Assembly (NCBI GenBank): GCA_032821775.1
Contig: JAVLRN010000007.1
Span: 2,046,001-2,110,000 of the forward strand
Length of the DNA stretch: 64,000 bases
Origin: Sanguinoderma infundibulare
Taxonomy: Eukaryota > Basidiomycota > Agaricomycetes > Polyporales > Polyporaceae
Reading direction: 5' to 3'
Of the stretch, positions 24,800 through 35,645 are shown one piece after another. A program made the position numbers and the translations under genes. Each line of letters starts with the position of its first letter. The first letter of the stretch is position 1. Below the pieces are notes generated by a model. It worked only from the letters and a program-made list of their open reading frames with translations, made no database searches and had not been told where the DNA came from.

Positions 24800-27394
24800 A
24801 TGTTGACCAGCTCCTACACGCTCGTTGAGGGGCGTGCGTCCTCACCCGGTACGCCCTCACATTCCCCCCCTCCAGCACACGACGGTCCCAAGAAACTTGA
24901 AGTCTCCCCTGCCAACTCGGACGACTCGTCTATCGCCTTCGATGATTTCTCCTTCAACTACGACTATGAACTCGACTCGCGCGGCCAATTAATTCGTGCC
25001 TCCAAAGGCTCCTCCAAGTCATCCACCCCTCCCACCCCCTCCGCCTCCCCGTCACCTCCGCCCAAGGCTCCCTCTCCACCCAAGGCTCCTTCTCCGCCCA
25101 AGGCTCCTTCTCCCCTCCTCGGCCCAACCACATACTCCCGCCCAGTACCCCTCGCCCGCTCGGAGTCTCTCCCTCAAGACACCCTCTACCATCGCCAATT
25201 CCAACGCACCAGCTCACTATCAATCACCCCTGCAGGCACATCCCGCGGCTTCACGGCGCTCGCTCCCACAAACGCTGCCACCGGACGTAAAGTCGGCGGC
25301 CCCCGCCGTGTCCGGATCGAAGATCGCCCCGAGGGTGACCCTCCGCTCAAGCCGAACACCCAAGCTGCGGCTGGCGTCACGCTCGACGAGAAGGAGAACC
25401 ACCGTGCACGTGTCATTCGCCCTGCCAGGTCTATGTGCAAGGCAATGGCCTTTGACCGCATCGCCGAAGCCAGCGAAGACCACGACGTTCCTAACCCCGT
25501 CCAGCACCAGCACCAACCCATCCGACCCCGACGTTCTGCCAGCCTCAGCGATGCCCCGCCGCCTATTGACCCCCTACCCGAACGCCCAGTGGTAGGTCAC
25601 CTAAGACCAGGCACTGCGTTGGGTGCGCGCCGGGTGACGCTAGAGGAGAAGCTGCGGCAGGAACGGGAGATCGCGCTTGAGGAAGGCTACCTCAATGCGC
25701 GCCGCGAAGCGGAGGAGATAGCAGGTGCGTGTGAATGTGTACTGATCAGCGTTCTAGTGTGCTCGTACTGACGAGCCGCGGCAGCCCGCGCGCAAGGATA
25801 CGCCCCTGCACCCTCTCCCACTCACGTCGCGCTCCCATATCTTCACCATCAGCGCAAGGACTCGGAGACGATGCGCGGTTCGGGCTCTCCCACCGTCGTG
25901 GAGGGCGCACGCCATCGGTCGAGCCCGACCCTCATCGACTCGCAGGCCCATAAGCAGGCTCAATGGGACGACGGCGAGCTCCAGCAGGCTCCTTTACAGG
26001 CCGCGAAGGCCGCTCCCGCGCCGCCACCCGCCGCGGCGCAAAACCAAGGCGGGCGGACGATCGTCGTTAACAAGAAGGGCTACTCGCGGTTGGACCTCCT
26101 CGGCAAAGGCGGCTCGTCGCGCGTGTTCCGTGTGATGACGCACAACCATGAGGTCTACGCCCTGAAGCGCGTCATCCTTGACAAGGTCGACACCGAGACG
26201 ATGAACGGGTACATGAACGAGATCGCGCTCCTCAAGCGGCTCGAAGGTAACCAACGCATCATCCGCCTGCTGGACAGCGAGCTCAAGCCGGGCACCGCTG
26301 GCTCCAAGGGCGCGCTGCTGCTCGTCATGGAGTGCGGCGAGATTGACCTTGCAAAACTCCTGCAGGAGCAGCAGAAGGAGCCTATGGACCCCGTGTGGGT
26401 GTCGTATTATTGGAAGCAGGTGAGTCGTGCCTGTCATTGCCGCACACTGACGCATATGAGACTCAACTCTTCATGGGGCCGAACAGATGCTGCAAGCGGT
26501 GCACGTTATCCACGAGGAGAAGATTGTCCACTCTGACCTCAAGCCGGCCAACTTCGTGCTCGTCAAGGGCCAGCTGAAGCTCATCGACTTTGGGATCGCG
26601 AACGCGATCGCCAACGACACGACCAACATCCAGCGCGACCACCAGATCGGGACCGTCAACTACATGTCGCCCGAGGCGATCGAGTGCCCCGAGGGCATGC
26701 GCCGGCTCAAGGTCGGTCGCCCGTCGGACGTGTGGTCACTCGGGTGCATCCTGTACCAGATGGTGTACGGCCAGCCGCCGTTCCAGGCGTACAACGTGTA
26801 CCAGAAGATGAAGGTCATCCCGGACGAGAACCACGTCATCGAGTTCCCGGAGTACGCAGTGCCGGTCATGCAGCGGAAGAAGGACGGGCCCCCGACGGGA
26901 TCCCCGCCACAGAAGCTGGACCACCTGAAGGTCAGCGTGCCGCAGAGCATCATCAACACGATGAAGAGCTGCCTCGTGCGGAATCCGAAGGCGCGGGCGA
27001 CCATCCCGGAGCTGTTGCAGCAGAACTGGCTGGAGCGTGAGTGCACGGAGTTCCATCAGATTGTTGTCGGTTTCCCTGATCCTTTCGTACGCTGTCTCCA
27101 GCCGAACCATGCCCACCGCCCTCTCCGCCACCGTCGCAGACTCCTGGGGTGCAGCTCCGGGAGAACGAGACGATCATCGACCCTCATTATATGCGGCAAC
27201 TGCTCTTGTACGGCTTGAAGATGGGGCACGCGGGTATCGACAGCTGGACTGAGGAGCGTCTGGATGCTGAATCCGAGGTTCGTGTGCAGAACTTTGCGGC
27301 TGGCGGTTGTTGATTTATGTTTGTTGACGTGCCTTTGCAGCGGCTGGTGAACGAACTTAAAAAAATCAGCCAGGACTCCCGCCAAGTGTTATGA
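24800..27394 (+). CDS. MPS1: Spindle-checkpoint dual-specificity kinase Mps1/TTK
   Basis: Kinetochore kinase that recruits checkpoint proteins and acts in spindle-pole duplication in fungi. Exons 24800-25724, 25785-26419, 26487-27036, 27102-27277 and 27341-27394 give 779 residues. The long N-terminal region is disordered (Ser/Pro/Arg-rich) with a triple PKAPSP repeat. The kinase domain starts at '[18 protein letters not shown]'; Lys436 is the VAIK-type lysine, '[20 protein letters not shown]' contains Asp537, and DFG Asp554 follows. '[15 protein letters not shown]' in the activation segment is the Mps1/TTK hallmark (D-T-T-x-x-x-x-D-x-Q-x-G-T-V-N-Y-M). The C-terminal extension (residues about 705-779) ends in '[16 protein letters not shown]'. 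The ATG chosen is the first giving a full-length frame. Confidence 0.95.
25061..25114 (+). repeat. 18-bp in-frame tandem repeat (PKAPSP x3) in MPS1
   Basis: Three 18-bp units encode Pro-Lys-Ala-Pro-Ser-Pro. They sit in the disordered N-terminal region and contain Ser-Pro sites suited to proline-directed kinases. Confidence 0.9.
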
Positions 27395-29554
27395 GCGACG
27401 ACCACAATATGGCACGATTGCACGCTTCAGCGCCGTGTTGTTCGCCATCCTTCGTTCTCATCCGCGAACATGGCGGCACGCCAGACAGCCGCTGTCATGG
27501 CTCCCATGATTCAGCACCGCCGATGTGGTCGTTATCTAGGACACCTCCCCACAGCCTTTCCTCCACCCTGCCGAGAATGGCGGACGACCGCAGCCACGAA
27601 GAGCGCCACCCGCGCGTCCCGCGCGCGTGGGGAGCGTACGAACGCATGCCAAAGAGTTTGTCTGTTTTCCCCTGGTACCGCTGTCAGATCGTCGCACACC
27701 TGTTTGATTATATCGCTATGCTATGTTCTTCGCTCAGCCGCTGTCGTCGTCTGTCATCCCACCCTCTGCACACGCATATCCATACATTTTGCCACCTGCA
27801 CCGCACGCCCGCCACCAAGCATTTGCATTTGTCCCGTGTGCGGTCGCCCGAGCTTGCGTCTCGGCGCATCGTTTTGCGTTCTCCTCTTCCCTTGCATCGT
27901 CGTTCTCTGTGGAAGCTGGACTTTGCCTTCCAGTAGTCTCGCTACTACCACCAATGTCTCTGGATTCCTCTCCGACCACTGCCGTTGCCTCCTCCCCTAA
28001 TACTGTACCATCATTAGTCCGGACCCGCGCATTCCAACCCTCGCTGTTTCATATGCACAACTCGACTCGACTCGACTCAACACGCACGTACGTACACGCA
28101 TACACCATACACACATGCCTGCATACCTGCCACACCAATTGTATGATCCCACCAGCATCGTCACGGTCTCCGCCGCCCAAAATCAATCTTCTCGTCGTTT
28201 TCCTATTTCCGTCCTCTCGTTTTGGACTGCTTCGGATCGTCCTCTTTGGATGTGGTAGCTGTTTCTCAGGCTCCTTCAGAATTGAACCTTTATTCCCCGT
28301 TACCCGTTGTAACGATGGTAGGCCTCTGTCCTACGATAGGGACCCGCTCGCCCTGCTTTTTTTGTCGCTCGTTCGCTTCGCTTCTTTGCTTGTTCGTTGT
28401 CGTTGCTGTTCGTTCGTACCGTCGTTGACTCGTTTCCATGCCATGTGCCTGTCGTTCGCCATGGACTGTTAACTGCCTGTTGGTTGTTCTGTTCAGCTCA
28501 GTCGCGTCGGGCTCCGTGTCCCTGCATTCATGTCTGCTGTCAAACGCTAATTCATTTCATTTACCTCTCTCTTTCATGAAGCATTTTCCGCTCCTCCGAA
28601 GGCGCGTTGCGGACGGGTGAGGGGATGTGGGTCGGCATGGAATGGTGACAGTAAACAAGGTGTACTTGTCCGGCGTTTTCGAATTCAGCATGCGGGGCCG
28701 TGGAGGATGCGCAAGCGAGGATATCCACTTGGTCTTGCGCAAGCCCTGCGGCTCAATCTGAGAGAACGGTGAGGATCCAGGCCCAATAGTAGCGTTCCCA
28801 CATTCATCTGGCTAATACTATGTGCTGCATGCAATTGCCAAAAGTCTATCCGAGAAAGCGGAAGCTCGCCCCACGCCCGTCCGTCTGTGGCCATCGCGAT
28901 TCCCAAGGGCACGAGGAAGCCCACAGAATGCACCGACATCCCAAGCACACGAGCACATGCATCCGCTCTCACCCGTGCCCACGACGCACACGCAGACATA
29001 CAGTAACTAGGCTTCAAGCTCTAGCAGCAGCCAGGATATATAATTACAACGCCAGGTGGTGGGTACTACAGACAAAGCATGCGAACAACGGAGTCAGCAG
29101 CAAGCAAACAGTAAACAGTAAGTCGATATCGAGTCGTCTCCGCCGCACCGGCGCGACCGCGCCAACGCGGGGGAGGCGATGCATATGAATCAAGAAGTAA
29201 GAGAGAGCAGATAGGAATAAGCTTCAGGTGCTTCGTACGTAGCGCAAAGTCAGATGAGAATGATTATATGCGTTATATGCGGAACGATGCAACGAAGGCG
29301 TGCAACACTAGAACGTTGCGCTGGCGATCTCGTCAGGGGGACGCGTGCGGGCATTGCAAGAAATAAATAGAGCAATGGGGCGCGGGAAGTCGCCGAAAGT
29401 GGCGGGCCCGGGCGCGGTATTTGCTCTCCCCTCCTTTTACTTCCCCGGGAATCCTCTACGCCACATACCTCAACCTACACAGTTACAGCACCGAGAACGG
29501 GACGATCGCGGAGAGAACACAGAAATCGATAAAACGAAGCGGACGGCGCGACGC
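27395..29554. other. Long convergent intergenic region, MPS1 / membrane protein
   Basis: At 2.16 kb this is far longer than other convergent gaps here (0.4-0.7 kb). From about 27680 to 28600 the plus strand is strongly C/T-rich, with loose GTTCGT-like and CTCGA repeats and a CA-rich patch near 28085-28135. ORFs up to 249 codons cross it but have no domain or codon logic. It may be an extended 3' UTR of MPS1 or an unannotated non-coding transcript. Confidence 0.5.
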
Positions 29555-31215
29555 TCAGTTCTTCTCCTTCTGGTACCCTGCAAAGTCGTCCTCGGTCTCG
29601 ACGGTGACGTGCACCCCAGGCTGTTCGGCGGTGGGCGAGTCCGGGTAGATCTCGGTGACCTTCTGGTCGCGACCGCCGACGGAGCTCTTGCCGTCCCAGT
29701 CGGTGCCCGCCTTGTCGCCGTCGGCGAGCGGAACGGCGTACGTGCCCTGGTCGTTGCCACGGATTGAGAGCACCTGGGTCGCGGGCGGAGGGCGGTTGGC
29801 AGAGATGACGTGGGTGGTGTTGCCCGAGCGGCTGGGGTTGGTGGAAGACGAGACGGCGAAGGAACCTCCATGGGCCAGAGAACCACGGACGGCAAGGATG
29901 ATGCGCATCGTCATGGACGCGGTGAGGACGGCAGCCATGGAGGTGACGATGGTGCGGATCGGGTCATCAACGCCCGTGGGGGTGATGATGAACCAGAAGA
30001 GCATGTTGACCATATTGACGATCCAGATAGCGCCGTAGAGGTTGAGACCATCGCGGAGCATGAGCTTCCAGTACGAGAGAGGCTTAACCTTGAGTGAGCG
30101 CAGGGAGCGGTTGACAGCAAGGGCGAACTAGGGATTGAGAAGGATCATGTCAGTTTAAGTTGATGATAGGTACAGGAATGCGGCGTATAAACGCACCGAG
30201 GCGGTGTACGTGAGGGTGGCAGAAAGCCAGTAGATGCCGACCCAGTTGGACTTGGGCTCGGCAATGCAGCCCTGGCCGTCGAGAAGGGGTGTTGCTATAG
30301 AGGGAAGGAGTGAGCAAAGCGATTCAAGACGAATTCAACAAGCCGAGGAATGGCGCTCGGTTTCCCATGTATGGTAGAATGCATCACGAGAAGCAAGAAG
30401 CACGGAGGGTTTGGTCAAAGCATATGCCAGAATAGTAAGATATGCACACCGGAGGACATGCCATGCCAACGAGCATGCATGGGTGGGAATGTGGGCAGCC
30501 GAGGCTCGCGCGAGGGAAAGTGGGACTTACAGCGATAGAAGCCGCAGCATATGGCGGTCACGACGACCTGGAGGGCGAGGAGACCACCCAAGCCGAAGAG
30601 GACATTCCTGCTCTTCTCGTATATGGCATGGATGCGGATAAGGTGGACGATGGAGCATGCGGCGAGGAGGACGGCGGTGCTGATGGGCTCAAAGAGGAAG
30701 AAATGAGAGCATTGCTGGAATGCAAAGGATTAGCCACACAATCCAATCCAAGACGCGGATTGCCTCCGCGCGGGCCGTGGGAGAGATATCGCCGGTATCC
30801 CCGGGCGATATCTCTCCCAGTCCCCATCGACGTTCGGTCGGGGGGCATATCGTGCTTGAAGGCATGTAGAGTAGAAGGACTCACGGCTTGGGACCACTTG
30901 GTATCAAAGAAGGCAACACCTGAAGCACGACTGAGCGAACGACATGCAGTCTCGGGCGACCGATTACTCACCGACGACTGTAAACTCCATGGGCATGAAG
31001 AGACGGAGGAAGTGGAAGAGGAGCTTCAATGGGGGCCATTCCTTGGTGCGGAGAAGGCGCCATGTGCGCGGGGAGAGGACGAGGGTATCCCAGGCAGCGA
31101 CAGTGAGCGTGCAGACGAAGAAGTACTTCTGGGCGGAGAGATGGGGAGGGAGGTTGAGGTACGGCGGGAGGATGTCTGAGAGGTCGGGGGAAGTCGAGTT
31201 GGTTGAGTTGGACAT
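29555..31215 (-). CDS. Multipass integral membrane protein of unknown function (basidiomycete family)
   Basis: Exons 31215-30972, 30919-30885, 30714-30531, 30294-30197 and 30127-29555 give 377 residues. Hydrophobic segments are visible at about residues 29-47 (YFFVCTLTVAAWDTLVL), 66-85 (LLFHFLRLFMPMEFTVVGVAFF), 97-117 (FFLFEPISTAVLLAACSIV), 126-148 (VLFGLGGLLALQVVVTAICC), 170-190 (GIYWLSATLTYTASFALAV), 215-235 (AIWIVNMVNMLFWFIITP) and 242-262 (TIVTSMAAVLTASMTMRIIL), so about seven passes with a 110-residue hydrophilic tail rich in Ser, Asp and Thr. The overall design resembles the DUF6533-like seven-helix proteins that are expanded in mushrooms; I cannot confirm membership. Exon 2 is only 35 nt but both its phases fit exactly. 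A perfect 16-bp hairpin lies in intron 2. Function not known. Confidence 0.82.
30778..30819. repeat. Perfect 16-bp inverted repeat with 10-nt loop, in an intron
   Basis: Arms 30778-30793 and 30804-30819 are exact reverse complements (tgggagagatatcgcc). The loop is ggtatccccg. The element lies inside intron 2 of the membrane-protein gene and would fold strongly in RNA from either strand. Confidence 0.9.
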
Positions 31216-32489
31216 GGCGGCGGTCTTCCTGAGAGCCGGAGGAGGAGGGAGGAGGAGGAGGAGGGGAGGGAGGGATGGCAGTGTGGGACCGAGTCGAGGA
31301 CGGGGCAAAGTATACCAAACGCCGGCGCCAGACTCATGATCATCACCCGTCCAATCCCCGTCCCGTCCGCTGCCGTCCAGCCCATCCAACTTCTCCGTCG
31401 ACAACTAACACTGCAACTAACACATCCCCGTCCACACTCCATCCTCTTCTCTGATCATCTCACCGCCCATTCCCATTTTGCCCGACTTCTTCCCGTTGCT
31501 ACACCCTCCATCTCAGTCGCTGCGGACCCGACAAAACGACATCCACTCAGCTCCGTTTGCATCTGGCAACCAGCATCCTGGAGTTCGTCGGGTCACTCGG
31601 TACAGCCTCTATCTCGTTTCGCAGAGACGTGCCCATTCGAGGGGATCGTCTAACCCATCAACAAACCTACTTTGACTGCGGCACGTTGGCGACTCCTCCC
31701 TGACTTCCGAATCTGCTTCCACCCCCAGTCAGGTCCTCAGACCAACAGCCCCACCCGTGGTCCTAGCGGGCAGCTATCCTCCTCTTTGTTAGTGTACATA
31801 TATTGTCTGTGGATGTCCCCGCTTCCTTCTTGCACGCCCATCGATGAGCATAAGTCTCGCGCGGGTAGAGTCTTCGAGGCTCAAGCTCAAGTCCGGTGTC
31901 TTCAGGCACAATCTCGGACCCTCTCTGCCATGTACAGCAACTCGGCGATTCGTGTTGTCTCAGCTCCCCGATTCGGTCAGCCCAAGAACCCTTTCAATTA
32001 CACGTACCACGACAGGCCCTTGTACTGCACGGCGTTCCTGAACGAGATACGCCGGCACAGGAATTGATAGACACCGGTCGGTCGATGGAGCGGAACCACA
32101 CGCTGTGCACGTTAGCCTGATTCGCCTATGCGCGAGCCGCCACAGATCGATCGCTGCTGGCTGCACGTACATGCTGGATGCAATTTCTATCATACATTTT
32201 GCATCCGCGAGCCTTAGCGTGTGTTTGGGGCACAGGCTGCAGACTCGAGTGCATTCCAGCGAGGGATTCACGCAAGAATTTCGCATTTCACGAGACGCTC
32301 AGAGCTTCGTACAACGCGTCTCATAGACGACAGTCGGCTCCGAAACGATCGCAGTTTGCCTTCAGATATCGACACACACATAGCACGCGGCGTCCAACCG
32401 TCCTCGTACCATGAACGTGAATCATGTCGGACATGCGGTGCGAGTTGCAAGGCGCCCACTCGACCAAACGACTTCGATTTCTTACCATC
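31216..32489. other. Intergenic region upstream of the membrane-protein gene
   Basis: Contains the promoter of the minus-strand membrane protein and the 3' flank of the GST-like gene. A purine-run (ggaggaggag type) at about 31240-31270 lies in the leader on the plus strand, so the mRNA leader is pyrimidine-rich. ORFs here are short and unsupported. Confidence 0.45.
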
Positions 32490-33566
32490 TCAACCCCCAC
32501 CATTCCACCCATCCCACAAGGATGGAATTCCTCTCCACTTCTTCACGCGTTTCACGGTGAGTTGCCAGCATTCCAGAATCAGATACAACTTTAAACAAGG
32601 CAGACTGTCAGGGTATCCAATTCTCACCGGTTGCCGGCCAACATGAACACACACCCTTGCGGTAAATACTGCCGCCGCCAACAAATCAGAGCTCGAAGAC
32701 CGAACCCGCATCGACCGCCTCATACTTCTCGAACGCATAAACCGCTTCCACCGCCCCCCATCCCACCGCAAAACGTCTTGCCACTCCTCGCTCTCCTCCG
32801 AGAACGCAGCCCGGGACCACCTCAAGAACGCCGCGAGCGTGATGTCCGCATACACGATCCTCCCGCCCTCGCCCTCGCCCGAGAAGAGCACCTTCTCGCT
32901 CCCGTCCGTCTCGAACCAGCCCGCGAACTCCGAGAATATCTCCCTGAACCCCTCCCAGTGCTCCCTCCGCTTCTCGCTCCCGGCCGGCGCGAGCCCCTCG
33001 AGCTTGCCCACCACGGGCTCGCGCGTGCGCCTGAAGTACTCCGCGCTCCGCTCGGTCAAGAACGCGACCGACGACGGCATCCCGATCGCCGCGGCGTGCC
33101 CCCCGCGGTAGAACGTCTGCATGAACGCCGTCTGGAACGCGGCGTGCAGCGCGTCCGTGTCGGCGGGGATGACTCGCGGCGTCGCGGGGTACGCCTTGTC
33201 GAGGTAACGCGCGATGGCGGCCGAGTCCGAGACCGCGGTCTGGGTGTTGGGGTCGTAGATGACGGGGAGGGTGTAGAGCGGCGAGCCGTCGGGGTGCTTC
33301 TCGGTGGCGGATGCGCCGATCTTGAGGCAGACGGCTTTAATGTCCGGGTACTCGACCCAGACGGTCCGGTAGGGGATGCCTTTGACGTTGAGGGTGTACC
33401 TGAGAAGGGAGGCCGTAAGTAGGTTGTTTGAATTGAGTGGGATGCCGGACGCGAGAGCATGGGAGTGTTGTGCTCACCTCGTCTTCCAGCAGTTGGGGTT
33501 CCAAGCCCTGACCTCGTTCGCGGTGACCTTGCGATTGATGTCGTAGAAGACGATCGGCTGAGGCAT
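32490..33566 (-). CDS. Glutathione S-transferase-like protein (etherase/GTE-like), C-terminal frame anomaly
   Basis: Exons 33566-33478 and 33399-32490 read as 332 residues. The thioredoxin-fold half shows 'VFYDINRKVTANEVRAWNPN' then 'CWKTRYTLNVKGIPYRTVWV', and 'LPVIYDPNTQTAVSDSAAIA' followed by RYLDKAYP: the GST-N core with the conserved cis-Pro and the S/D-S glutathione-binding pair. The layout fits the fungal etherase-like (GTE) class related to bacterial LigE; this is inference. The all-helical half is credible up to 'WDGGRWKRFM' near 32755. Past that, the literal frame turns into Arg/Ser-rich text (MRSRSMRRSMRVRSSSS) and runs to 32490, whereas a shifted frame reads AFEKYEAVDAGSVFEL and stops at 32686, which looks like the true family C-terminus. 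A 1-base indel (natural or sequencing error) is likely. Confidence 0.8.
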
Positions 33567-34772
33567 GCTGTTTGTGTGGGAACGTTTCTAGGGTATGTTG
33601 TACTGGCATGCTCACATGGGTCCCTTTTGTACGGACATACCAACTGTGCGCGCATCCCGTCGCACTTGCCGGCCAAGACGAAGGCTTGTGAGTATTTGCC
33701 TGGAAAAGGAACAAAGCTTACATCCATCGATTGCAATTGCCGACTTCACAACATCGAAGAGAGGTTAGTAAGCCACTCTCGGGGGTGAGGGCGACAACTT
33801 TGAGTGCCAGTCCGGCAACATCAGCAAATGGCATCACTGAAACATCGGAGCCGAAGGCTGAGGAAGCTGGGCTCGACTATCGTACCCCGGGTGGTCGGGG
33901 TGGGAGCTTACCTGGAGCTTACTACGGCGCCGTACGAGACCGGGCCATCGGAGGAAGCTTGTTTGTCGCGTCTGTTCGTCGAAACGACTTGAAGGGTGAC
34001 CGAACAGAGGGTACGGGTATGTGCGCCGCGGCGGAAGCTCGCGGTGGACGCCTTCGAACTGTTCTTGTTCATGACGTAGGCGGCCTTCAACCTGTTCCTG
34101 GACCAAGGCTGGCAATCGCGCGCGGTGTGGCACAGTGTGTGCCACTGTGGCGTCACGCCGCGCGAAGGCGCGATTCTCGAAGTTCGAGCCCGAATGCCTT
34201 CGCCCTGCACCGTGCACCCTGCGCGGGCTTCTCCGTGGGTTCTCCGCGAGGTTCTGCACGTCCAGTGTGGGGCTGACGGCGTTCGACTTCGTCTCGCGGC
34301 CATCCAACGGCCATCGCGCGACAGCCAATGGGCGCGCGCGTCCTGCCTCCCAACTCAGGATACACCGACAACCAGCTGCAAGTGACCCTTTCACTCCGGG
34401 GCTCTCCGGAGTCAAAAGCTCACTTGCGTCTGGTCTTCGAAGCTCGCTCCAGCAGCCAGCTTCACTTCCTGCATGCCTTTATACCTTCCTCACCATTCAT
34501 AAAGACTTTTTGGGCCTCCTCTGGACATGCCCATGCAGGTCTGGAATTTTTCGGAGAATAATGTGTGTCAAGGGGTGCAGTAGGGCCATCCGCATCTGGC
34601 AGATGGGTTACTTTTCAGGATTAAGGTAGTTATAATAATATCATCGGACTTAGCTGCGGTGATAAGTGACATAATGGCCCTGGAATAGTGAAAAGGGGCG
34701 GCATGGCTGGGGTTGCACTGCCAAAAAATTCCCCGCATTTACCCTCTACACTTCTTGTCACATAAAACCATT
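33567..34772. other. Divergent intergenic region, GST-like gene / small orphan gene
   Basis: Promoter region for both neighbours (1.2 kb). ORFs of 130-190 codons on both strands overlap one another and look like GC-driven chance. No repeat or RNA gene recognised. Confidence 0.45.
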
Positions 34773-35301
34773 ATGCCCTGCCAGCAGCAATCACAGCGGG
34801 GAAAACCCCGCCGCAGCCTGCCCAAGACTGCCAGAGACCGGCGGAGTGGTAAGTTATACTTTTTGCCTAATCTGGCAATGATGCGCTGATGTGACGATCA
34901 CAGAGCTGTTCGCCAATGGCAGGCGCCCAACGTTGGCCGAGAAACTCACCGCATTTCTCGAAATCAAACTTATCGCTGGTACCGAGTGGTACACCGAGGA
35001 GCAGCATGAGAAATGGTGCTCGGGACAAAAGGTTCGCAACGACAATACGGACTATGCCAAAGGTAAGTGAGACTCAATAAGTACCTGGGCTTCTAGCACA
35101 AGGTATCTAAACGGTAACCCAAACTTGCGGCACACAGAGTATGTCAAGATGCATACCACCAACCCCAGGGAGGTACCAGTAGGACTTATCATGGACTTGG
35201 CCCATCACCTCAACGTGCCCGAAAGGGACATCTTCGCGATCGTCTGCGGTTTCGCGCGCGCCGACCCTGCTCAGTCCGCCATCGCGCAGTCGGAGGTTTA
35301 G
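34773..35301 (+). CDS. Small orphan protein, 132 residues, three exons
   Basis: Exons 34773-34848, 34904-35062 and 35138-35301. Both introns (55 and 75 nt) have GTAAGT donors and CAG acceptors, and phases (1 and 1) join into one open frame ending at TAG. Three independent short exons joining in phase is good evidence of a real gene. The protein is basic at the start (QRGKPRRSLPKTARDRRS), then a folded-looking core: 'PTLAEKLTAFLEIKLIAGTE', 'WYTEEQHEKWCSGQ', 'VGLIMDLAHHLNVPERDIFA', 'IVCGFARADPAQSAI'. The amphipathic helices and single-domain size suggest a compact helical protein. I recognise no family, signal peptide or membrane segment. It is divergent from the GST-like gene and convergent with the acyl-CoA-ligase-like gene. 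Confidence 0.7.
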
Positions 35302-35645
35302 GGAGCTCGGGAGCTTGTTGTATTCACAATATCTTCCTGAGCTTCTCTGGAGATGCACCGGACTTCATGCGGGCGGGCACGGGTTTGGAACATGTCTGGT
35401 CTTGACGGGCTTCGAAGATGTGAGTCGCGACGTCGGAGTCATTTCCCTTCTCTAGACATAGTAGTTATCTGTGTTTCGTTAACGTCGTGATCGCGTACAC
35501 AAGACTTCATCTTTTGCATAAAGCGTACATAGTCATCAGCAGGGGCATCAAACAGAAAAAAGACGTCGGTATCCAAGCTAGGCTACAATCTGTGGTGTGA
35601 TGTTAAGTAGCAATGGTATCGCCTAATTCGTCACCTTAAAAGTCG
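35302..35645. other. Convergent intergenic region, orphan gene / acyl-CoA-ligase-like gene
   Basis: Should hold both 3' UTRs. Nothing else seen. Confidence 0.5.

Noticed and set aside
27723..28472. 249-codon plus-strand ORF downstream of MPS1
   Set aside because: It is a by-product of a C/T-rich tract (Ser, Phe, Leu, Pro, Arg dominate) and has no family resemblance.
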